Positions 27,162-33,556 of a DNA stretch of 33,556 bases are shown here, one piece after another. The notes beneath the pieces were generated by a model. It made no database searches. It saw only the letters and a program-made list of their open reading frames with translations, and had not been told where the DNA came from. This DNA comes from a virus. The stretch is from positions 1 to 33,556 of IMG/VR virus record IMGVR_UViG_3300034101_000883; one strand, given 5' to 3'. The first letter of the stretch is position 1; every line of letters starts with the position of its first letter. The translations under genes were made by a program, and so were the position numbers.

Positions 27162-28136
27162 TTAGGCTGGTACTGCCAAGGCAAAAGCACCAGAAGCGTT
27201 AGCAGCAGAGCTAGTAGCGTTAGTGCGCAGAGCCTTCACGCCATACAGAGTGTCAGCAGTAAACAATGTACCGAGGTACTCTTGCTTGTACTGAGTCTGT
27301 GAACGGATGCCCAACTGCTCAACCAACACCATAGAGTCTTTATGACCCATCAAGCAAATGCGGTCAGCACCAGAAGAGCCAGCACCGAAGTCAGCATTGG
27401 AAGATGCAAACACAGCCATGCCGTACAGTTGACCGATTTCACCATTGCGGATCGCATCGCCATTACCAATGAAGGCTTGCTCGGTATAACGAGCCAGACC
27501 CATCAAAGTATTACGGCTTGAAGGAGGAATCAGGAAGAAACGACCATCCATAGGAATGTCGTTGTCGTCCAAACGCTGAATGGTGCGACGAATAGCGGCA
27601 TCAGTCAAAGCGGCAGCGTTAGAAGATGTGCTGTTGTAAGCAGTAGTACCATCAGAGCCAACAAAGGCTTTGGTAGTAGTGTTGCTAGTAGCATAGTCAT
27701 CAGTACCAACTGTAGCGCCATTGAAAGCACGACCCAATTGAACCAAGTCAGTGTCGATGCGTTTAGCCAAAGCATAACCAGCGTCTTCTGTATAGAAAGA
27801 ACGCAGTGATGTCAGGGCTTGAACTTCAACGATGTCTTCGATCAAACGTGAGTACTCATAGTGCTTGTTGATCAACACTTGAATGTTGGTGTCGCTCTCA
27901 GCAATCAAAGTCACGGCATCAGTAGCGGCTTTCAAAGAGGCATTGCCACGAGCTGGGCTAGGAATGTTGATGGTGTCACCCTTTTTGCCTTTGAAAGACA
28001 TCTTCTTGACCAAATTAGCCAAAACGAGGTTCTTTTTATAGGCGGCAACAATTTCATCACTCCAAATTTCTGGAATGAAGTTAGCTGCGGATGTAGTGGT
28101 TACACTATTTGTGGGGGAAAAGGCGGTATTTGCCAT
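27162..28136 (-). CDS. Major capsid protein
   Basis: 324 residues with an HK97-fold phage capsid pattern: FIPEIWSDEIVAAYKKNLVL and KGDTINIPSPARG near the start, YEYSRLIEDIVEVQALTSLR, RRTIQRLDDNDIPMDGRFFL and FLIPPSSRNTL in the middle, and an AV-rich end. It builds the icosahedral shell with the scaffold upstream. No cleaved N-terminal prohead domain or protease is visible, consistent with a separate scaffold. A terminator follows. Confidence 0.93.
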   Translation of the reverse strand: MANTAFSPTNSVTTTSAANFIPEIWSDEIVAAYKKNLVLANLVKKMSFKGKKGDTINIPSPARGNASLKAATDAVTLIAESDTNIQVLINKHYEYSRLIEDIVEVQALTSLRSFYTEDAGYALAKRIDTDLVQLGRAFNGATVGTDDYATSNTTTKAFVGSDGTTAYNSTSSNAAALTDAAIRRTIQRLDDNDIPMDGRFFLIPPSSRNTLMGLARYTEQAFIGNGDAIRNGEIGQLYGMAVFASSNADFGAGSSGADRICLMGHKDSMVLVEQLGIRSQTQYKQEYLGTLFTADTLYGVKALRTNATSSAANASGAFALAVPA

Positions 28137-28160
28137 AATTAAATCTCCAATAAGTTAAGT

Positions 28161-28895
28161 TTACTTAACACGACCTTCTGAATACGCTTGCATGATTTCA
28201 TCTGAAAGCGCCTCATAACGAGTCGGGTCTTGCATTTTCAGCCGAATAAGGTCAGCCCTACGATAAACCCTCTTTGATGATTCCCCAGAGCCACCTACAT
28301 CAACCCCAACTGCTTTCAAATTCTGCTTACGAGTTGCTTCACCAGCGGTACTCATTTGCTTTTGTTTGACAGAGCGAAGTTCTTTGTAGGTAGATAACAG
28401 TTCATTGGCTGAATCATAGTCAAATTCTGCATCAGCACGTTTGAACAAGTCAATGCGTACAGGGCTAGATTTAACCCAATTTGCAAAGTCCTCATTTTTA
28501 GCAATATCGCCAAAATCAGGATGTTCTTGCGCTAACTTTTGCTGAATTTGCGCCCTTTTCATCTCTAGCATGGCTTGCCTTGCCGCAATGATGTCAGGGT
28601 GACTATCAACAGTCTTTTGAACTGCCATCTGTGGATTCTCAAAGAAATCTACTTCAGGCTCAACATCTCTAGTTTGCTGCTGTTGTTGTTTAACAGTGAG
28701 GTTCTGCCTAATGAGTTCATCAGCGAGCTTTCGGACTTCTCCGACCTCTTGCGCTTGCTTACCAATTAGCTTTTCAGCCTCTTGGTGCATACGCACGACT
28801 TCATCCAAACTTTTATCCCGATATTTTTCGGGGAGTTCTGGCCTCTGTTGTTGCTCTACCGCTTCAAGTTCATTTGGCTCTTCATCAATCAACAT
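28161..28895 (-). CDS. Scaffold / capsid assembly protein
   Basis: 244 residues, mostly charged helix (EKYRDKSLDEVVRMHQEAEK; ELIRQNLTVKQQQQQTRDVE), acidic N-terminus and basic C-terminus (KRVYRRADLIRLKMQDPTRY). This is typical of phage scaffolds that coat the inside of the prohead. Its place directly before the capsid gene agrees. The start has AAAGGAAAAAGT before it. Poly-Gln (residues 71-75) is encoded by CAA/CAG repeats. Confidence 0.85.
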   Translation of the reverse strand: MLIDEEPNELEAVEQQQRPELPEKYRDKSLDEVVRMHQEAEKLIGKQAQEVGEVRKLADELIRQNLTVKQQQQQTRDVEPEVDFFENPQMAVQKTVDSHPDIIAARQAMLEMKRAQIQQKLAQEHPDFGDIAKNEDFANWVKSSPVRIDLFKRADAEFDYDSANELLSTYKELRSVKQKQMSTAGEATRKQNLKAVGVDVGGSGESSKRVYRRADLIRLKMQDPTRYEALSDEIMQAYSEGRVK

Positions 28896-28952
28896 ACTTT
28901 TTCCTTTTTCCTGCCGCTTTCGGTTGTAGGAGATTCAACTCGGCATAATTGC

Positions 28953-29180
28953 TTATGAGTTGAGTTTGCGTTCAGAATTCAACTTGTCGACATGGCTCTT
29001 TCCAAATTTGGCATAAGCCGATGGAAAAGAACCAGACCATCCTTCAAGTCGAAACGCTGGCGCAGATAATGAGCGTGTTGCATTTGCACCACATTCACAC
29101 ATTAGACCCGTTGCCTCATAATCAACGAATCTCTCTGTTTTGTGTCCGTTTTCACAGACATAATCATAAAATTTCTTCAT
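28953..29180 (-). CDS. FmdB-like zinc-ribbon phage protein
   Basis: 75 residues. YDYVCENGHKTERFVDYEAT and MCECG give C-x3-H...C-x-C for a zinc ribbon. The rest, RSLSAPAFRLEGWSGSFPSA, is the usual ending of the phage family seen between portal and capsid genes. Role unknown; perhaps capsid or tail assembly. It overlaps the next gene by 17 bases. Confidence 0.8.
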   Translation of the reverse strand: MKKFYDYVCENGHKTERFVDYEATGLMCECGANATRSLSAPAFRLEGWSGSFPSAYAKFGKSHVDKLNSERKLNS

Positions 29181-29391
29181 ATGCTCTCTCGCTGATCTCT
29201 TTAAGATTTTTCAGCCAAGTAAGTATAGATAGCTCACCTTTTTTGAATTGTAGGTCTTTTTCTGTATCTATCGTTGATATATTATTTATAGAGGCAATGA
29301 TTTTGTCAATATCTTCAATTAAATCTTTCCACCCTTCGTGAGACATCATCTCAAAACGTGCTTCGTAGTACTTTTGAAGTTCTTGATTCAT
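29164..29391 (-). CDS. Small helical protein in the head module
   Basis: 75 residues: helical, acidic and lysine-rich (MNQELQKYYEARFEMMSHEG; WKDLIEDIDKIIASINNIST). Not recognised as a named family, although small proteins of this kind are common next to portal genes. It overlaps the zinc-ribbon gene by 17 bases and follows the long fibre by 19 bases. Its DNA is more AT-rich than its neighbours. Confidence 0.7.
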   Translation of the reverse strand: MNQELQKYYEARFEMMSHEGWKDLIEDIDKIIASINNISTIDTEKDLQFKKGELSILTWLKNLKEISERAYEEIL

Positions 29392-29410
29392 AACTATAAT
29401 TGACTATAAA

Positions 29411-31441
29411 TTAAAAGGTATACCATTGAGTAGCAGTTGAAGCAAACAACTCAATAGTCAGACCTGCAACCAAAGAATAAGCCGCATTAGCACCAAGTGC
29501 ATTGATTTGTCCACCAGTTGCAGGGTAAATCTTCAATGTATCAAGGGCATCGGTGTTACGCACTAAGATACGCATACCAGCCACAGCGGTTGGAAGTCTT
29601 ACACCATCAGCTGCTGCCGCAACAACAGTTACGTTATTGATGTTTGAAACTAAGGCTGTTGCATTTGCTTGGGTAGAACCAGCCGCAGATACTGCCGCAC
29701 TAATACTGTCAATCACTAATCCGCTTAGTGTGGTTGTACTTGTTGCTCCAGATACAGCAGAACCAATAGATATGGTGGTAGTAGAACCAGATACACCAGT
29801 AGTACCAATGTTTATTGTCTTGGTCGAGCCGCTTGCGGTTGCACCAGCACCTAAAGAAACAGTCTGTGATGATGTTGATGTAGCAAGCGATGTAGTTCCG
29901 CTTGATGACAATCCGTTTGCTGCAACAGTACCGCCAGCAGTAATTGCACCTTGAACAGTCAACGCACCATCAACATAAGCGTTTGAGCCAGCAACTAGGT
30001 TTCCATTTACTGATAACTGCCCATCAATGTATAACTTTTCTGTGTCAATCTCTAACGAGTTTGTTTCTGTGTTGTATTGATAAACAGTGTCGGTACTAGT
30101 GCCAACAATGTAAACACGATTTGCCGCTGTAGAGTCAATGAACATTCCAGCGGGATTTGTTTCTTGAAACCCAACAAAAAAATTATTGGCTGGAGATGCG
30201 GTTGAAATGTCCCACGCAGTACCAAGTGTGTATTCCCAAATGTCATCGCCAGTTGTTCCTGCAACCCACATCTTTGTGCCGTCTGCGCTCAAATTGACTT
30301 GAGTTGGGCCAGATTCTTGCGTGGAAACGTTGTATGACTTATTGGCATACGAAGCAGTAGAAATATCCCATTCTGTGCCAAGTGTGTACTGAAACACTGT
30401 ATCGGTTGTGGTGCCAACCATATACATGGTCAGTCCATCTGGCTTAAACCACAAACCATTTGGCGTTGCTTCCTGCGTTGTAACGCTAAAAGACTTGCTG
30501 GCGTATGAGGCTGTCGAAATGTCCCATGCAATTGTAAGCGTGTACTGATACACAGTATCGGTTGCGCCTCCAAGCACAAACATTGTCAATCCGTCAGGTT
30601 TGAAGAAAATATCTGTCGGCCCAGTGTCTTGTGCTGATGTCGAAAACACGCGCACATAGGACGCTGTTGACACATTCCAAGCAGTTGAAAGCGTGTATTG
30701 GTTTACGTCATCGCCAGTCGTGCCGTTGACGTACAGGTTCAAACCATCAGGACTAAAAAACAAACCATTAGGGTTTGATTCTTCTGCTGAGACTGACTTG
30801 CTTAAATTTGAATAAATCCAGCCAGTGATGGTGGTGTTCTCTAGCAGAGTTGTCTCACCCGTTGCTGTTGTTACGGCAACTTCTGTAAACTTTCCTGTGG
30901 ATGGGGTTGTTGCACCAATAGGAGTTCCATCTATTGAACCACCAGTAATGTCAGCAATTGCTGTATTAGTAGACATGGTGCTAATGACTTTGATCTTTTC
31001 AGCCAAATCACTAGCAACTACTTCACCAACATTGATCTCTCTTCCAGTAGACAAAGTGATAATCAATGAGCCATCAAAGTCAATCTTTGCATCGGTTACA
31101 GATACGCCATCTTCACCATCTTGTCCATTCTGACCATCTTTGCCATCACGACCATCTCTGCCATTAACGCCATCTCGACCAGGCACACCATCAAGACCTC
31201 TGTCTCCTTTGTCACCTTTTTCAGGAACAATAGACTTTGCAATCTCTAGTTGGTCATTGACCTTCTTTTCCATCACCTTGATGGCTTCGACAATCAACTC
31301 AACATTGTCATTAACGGCTTGTTCCTCATTGTTACGCATCGCAATGAGAGTTTCTTCCATCTGATTGATGGCGGCTAGTTTTTCATCAAAAGACGAATCT
31401 CCCGACTCAATGCTTTGGATCAACTCTTTGATACTAGCCAT
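29411..31441 (-). CDS. Collagen-like, repeat-bearing structural protein
   Basis: 676 residues. N-terminal coiled coil (1-70), then about 12 Gly-X-Y triplets (76-112), a trimerisation-type beta segment, and a shared linker (164-188). Five repeats of about 51 residues follow (216-460), each with PDGL-x-MY-x-x-G-(T)TDTV-x-QYTL and W-D-(I/V)STASY, resembling a beta-propeller. The C-terminus is Ser/Thr/Gly-rich. It looks like a fibre or head appendage. Its place between portal and scaffold is unusual for a tail fibre. It overlaps the portal end by eight bases. Confidence 0.8.
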   Translation of the reverse strand: MASIKELIQSIESGDSSFDEKLAAINQMEETLIAMRNNEEQAVNDNVELIVEAIKVMEKKVNDQLEIAKSIVPEKGDKGDRGLDGVPGRDGVNGRDGRDGKDGQNGQDGEDGVSVTDAKIDFDGSLIITLSTGREINVGEVVASDLAEKIKVISTMSTNTAIADITGGSIDGTPIGATTPSTGKFTEVAVTTATGETTLLENTTITGWIYSNLSKSVSAEESNPNGLFFSPDGLNLYVNGTTGDDVNQYTLSTAWNVSTASYVRVFSTSAQDTGPTDIFFKPDGLTMFVLGGATDTVYQYTLTIAWDISTASYASKSFSVTTQEATPNGLWFKPDGLTMYMVGTTTDTVFQYTLGTEWDISTASYANKSYNVSTQESGPTQVNLSADGTKMWVAGTTGDDIWEYTLGTAWDISTASPANNFFVGFQETNPAGMFIDSTAANRVYIVGTSTDTVYQYNTETNSLEIDTEKLYIDGQLSVNGNLVAGSNAYVDGALTVQGAITAGGTVAANGLSSSGTTSLATSTSSQTVSLGAGATASGSTKTINIGTTGVSGSTTTISIGSAVSGATSTTTLSGLVIDSISAAVSAAGSTQANATALVSNINNVTVVAAAADGVRLPTAVAGMRILVRNTDALDTLKIYPATGGQINALGANAAYSLVAGLTIELFASTATQWYTF

Positions 31442-33467
31442 TTCTTAATCCATCTGTAAGTTTAGTCAAGAAGTCTTGTTTTACCTTGCTTTGGGCATTA
31501 AGTTTATCTGCCATCTGCAATTCAACAATCTTAGACTTGTTCTTAATGTCAGCTTCTTTAAGCATTAGATCAGCAATCTTAACCCGTTTATCAAACTCCT
31601 TAGAGGCTAAATCAGCATCATTTGGAAGATTCTTGGTGTTCGCTGCCATGCTCTTAGCTTGAAGTTCCATAGGCATTAACTGTGTTTCAGTCAACAACTT
31701 CTGAGCTTCAGCACGATTTTGCTCTGCTTGAGTAGTCTGAACAGCAATCTGAGCCTGTGCCGCTTGCATAGCCAACTGAGCCTGTGCTTGTTGCATCTGC
31801 TGTGCTTGTGGATCAGGCTTGCTCATCTCATCCAACATCTGAATCAACTCATATCTGTTAGACAAAGAAGAATTAGCCATGATTCCCTTGAGAATCACAG
31901 GCAAAACAGGTGTATTAGGGCCAAGTGTCTGAAGTAAGGAAATGAACTGTTGTTGTTCATGCTCACGAGCAATGATGCCCAAAGCCGCAGTCGGTATGAA
32001 CTTCATGTCCACAGTAGGATAACGCTCTGGGTCGAACTGCATATAGCGGAAAGCCGCCTTATTGATGAACGGAATCAAGAAATCTTCTTGGAAGTTCACC
32101 AATGTACGCTTGTATTTCTTGATAATTGAGGCAACAGCCATCGAAATACCACCCTGATTCGCATCCCTAGACACATTGGACACCATTCCTTGTGAGTCTA
32201 GTGTTCCAGTAGCCTGAAGTAGCATTCTCTCGAACTCTTTGGCAGTGGTAATGTTCCCAGAATCGGTATTTCCGAACTTGAAGGGGAACAAAATCTCTGA
32301 TGGATTGCCGTTTGTCAGGATTGCCTTGCCTGGCTTTACCTCAAACTTAGCACCTCTAGGCAGTCTAGTGGCATCCATAGCCATCATAGGGCTTGTGGTG
32401 AGCGCCAGAGAGTCCAAATGTGAACGAATCTGTGCGTCAATAGCCTTCTGAGAGTTATAAGCCTTCTCTACAGTACCACGACCCAACAAACGATTAGGAA
32501 CTGTATCGTCTTGATAAGCCAGAATTGGCCTATCTTTCATCATGTAAGGGTTCTTTTCTGCTTTGAGAAGCACATTGTCATTAGCAATAACAACAATAGC
32601 CTCTACCAGATCAGAATACTCGTCTTGAACAGAATCTTCAGGGAACAAGTCTTCAACTTCTGATTCATCCTCAAGTTGGTCAAGATACTCTCTAGGAACT
32701 AAGCCATAGTACGTCAATAGCTTAACTTTGTCGTCTTGGTATTGGCTAACCTCTTGGGTAGGCTCTAAGTCAGAGTCTTCAGAATCAGTACCAACTTCTA
32801 CCTTGCGATAGATGCCTTCCTCTTGGCCTCTAACAATCTTGTGGATAGAGACATACTTCTCAATAGCCACACCCATACAGTCTTCAATAGAAGTCCCATT
32901 GGGGTCAAACAAGAAGTTCTTAGGGTTAACAGGAACAATCTTGACTGCAATCCTGTCCTTTTCAATCACACCAATAGCGGCTTGACCGACTTGACCAGGT
33001 ATTGCTTGGGTAGCGGGAACAAAGATCTTCTCTGTTTTAACAATGACTTCACCAATACCAGTACCATAGATTTCAGCCATCAACTCAATCTGGTCAATGG
33101 ACTTGCGAATCTTGTCTATCTTGAAGTCTTCCATCAGTTGAGCCTTGATAGCGGCTACATCTAATGGATTGTTGTTTACATCACGAATATCGTCTTGAAT
33201 GTCAAAGAACTCACCTTGACCAAAGATGGCCTCAATGATCTCTGCATGACGGGTTTCTACAGCCTGTTGGGTAGCGGGAGTGACAATTCGGCTTCTCTCG
33301 GAATCACGGGTTTTATCTTCAGCAGCCCATTCACCAGTAAAGATGCGCTCATATTCCAACCAGTCATCCAGATAATTGGTGTTGCGATAGTCTCTCCAAC
33401 GATCACAATGGTTTACAACAAACGCTACGAGTTCTTTATCAGATTCTGTTGGCTCTTGAAATTCCAT
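31434..33467 (-). CDS. Portal protein
   Basis: 677 residues from the ATG at 33467; the frame is open to a TTG at 33503. Typical P22-like portal: an N-terminal acidic helix region, SRIVTPATQQAVETRHAEII, KIVPVNPKNFLFDPNGTSIED, NRLLGRGTVEKAYNSQKAID, and a long C-terminal Gln/Ala coiled coil (QMQQAQAQLAMQAAQAQIAV). Twelve copies should form the DNA-entry ring and bind terminase. Preferred start lacks a strong ribosome site apart from GGGGG nearby, and the upstream stop is two bases away. Confidence 0.93.
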   Translation of the reverse strand: MEFQEPTESDKELVAFVVNHCDRWRDYRNTNYLDDWLEYERIFTGEWAAEDKTRDSERSRIVTPATQQAVETRHAEIIEAIFGQGEFFDIQDDIRDVNNNPLDVAAIKAQLMEDFKIDKIRKSIDQIELMAEIYGTGIGEVIVKTEKIFVPATQAIPGQVGQAAIGVIEKDRIAVKIVPVNPKNFLFDPNGTSIEDCMGVAIEKYVSIHKIVRGQEEGIYRKVEVGTDSEDSDLEPTQEVSQYQDDKVKLLTYYGLVPREYLDQLEDESEVEDLFPEDSVQDEYSDLVEAIVVIANDNVLLKAEKNPYMMKDRPILAYQDDTVPNRLLGRGTVEKAYNSQKAIDAQIRSHLDSLALTTSPMMAMDATRLPRGAKFEVKPGKAILTNGNPSEILFPFKFGNTDSGNITTAKEFERMLLQATGTLDSQGMVSNVSRDANQGGISMAVASIIKKYKRTLVNFQEDFLIPFINKAAFRYMQFDPERYPTVDMKFIPTAALGIIAREHEQQQFISLLQTLGPNTPVLPVILKGIMANSSLSNRYELIQMLDEMSKPDPQAQQMQQAQAQLAMQAAQAQIAVQTTQAEQNRAEAQKLLTETQLMPMELQAKSMAANTKNLPNDADLASKEFDKRVKIADLMLKEADIKNKSKIVELQMADKLNAQSKVKQDFLTKLTDGLRNG

Positions 33468-33469
33468 GC

Positions 33470-33556
33470 TCAAACCCCCGATATTATGTCCACAGGCTGC
33501 CAATCATCGGTATCGTCTTCCTCAAAGTATGAGGTAACGGCGAGCTGGTCTATATA
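33470..33556 (-). CDS. C-terminal end of an upstream gene (possibly terL)
   Basis: 28 codons visible, acidic end ...FEEDDTDDWQPVDIISGV and a TGA two bases before the portal ATG. Only the frame and its acidic tail support it. In terL-portal neighbours such acidic endings are common, and terL begins at the left end of this window, so it may be the terminase C-terminus if the molecule is circular or permuted. Confidence 0.5.
   Translation of the reverse strand, partial: YIDQLAVTSYFEEDDTDDWQPVDIISGV

Noticed and set aside
29553-29954. Rightward frame of 133 codons
   Set aside because: Antisense of the Ser/Thr/Gly-rich fibre end; low-complexity and unsupported.
31140-31364. Rightward Pro/Ser-rich frame opposite the collagen-like protein
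   Set aside because: It is the antisense of the Gly-X-Y triplets and has no start signals.
1-33556. Prophage integration module (integrase, att sites, C-type repressor)
   Set aside because: No recombinase or clear repressor is seen; the small wHTH proteins alone are not enough to call the phage temperate.

Overview
The window looks like most of the genome of an uncultured tailed phage with a short-tail (podovirus-like) virion. Evidence: a P22-type portal, scaffold, major capsid protein, tail tubular A/B-like adaptor and nozzle, three long Ala/Gln-rich ejection-type proteins, an S74 tail fibre, and no tape-measure protein. Base composition is moderate to AT-rich. A freshwater betaproteobacterial host (Burkholderiales-like) is my guess from the overall style of the genes; nothing in the sequence proves it. 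I see no integrase, tRNA, DNA polymerase or RNA polymerase, so replication and transcription probably rely on the host.

Layout. (1) 1-1506, leftward: start of the large terminase, a likely small terminase, a 337-base non-coding stretch with a G-tract and repeated half-sites, and a small conserved gene. (2) 1640-4118, rightward: an accessory or early operon with two paralogous proteins of unknown function, a GP88-family protein and several tiny genes, closed by an intrinsic terminator. (3) 4225-10317, leftward: a tightly overlapping metabolism/replication operon with wHTH protein, DUF1376 replication protein, small zinc proteins, C5-cytosine methyltransferase, RusA resolvase, PAPS-reductase-like enzyme and Ref-type nuclease. 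(4) 10486-13576, rightward: HNH endonuclease, Erf annealase, SSB-like protein, a structured non-coding stretch, a wHTH-like protein and small genes. (5) 13573-33556, leftward: lysis genes (GH19 endolysin, Rz with nested Rz1, holin-like protein), ejection proteins, fibre, nozzle, adaptor, basic mini-proteins, capsid, scaffold, a collagen-like fibre, portal, and the C-terminus of one more gene.

Most neighbouring genes within the operons overlap by ATGA, pointing to translational coupling. Those overlaps reveal many genes of 16-59 codons and correct several starts. If the molecule is circular or circularly permuted, the fragment at the right end is probably the C-terminus of the large terminase that begins at the left end, making the window nearly the whole genome.

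The most interesting signals are: a recurring inverted repeat (TAGGG-N4/5-CCCTA) directly upstream of the -35 element of up to five promoters; a 299-codon open frame overprinted on the methyltransferase gene, with a better start codon than the methyltransferase itself; phased AGCAT repeats and perfect palindromes inside the replication gene, a candidate origin; and a multi-hairpin non-coding element beside the SSB-like gene.
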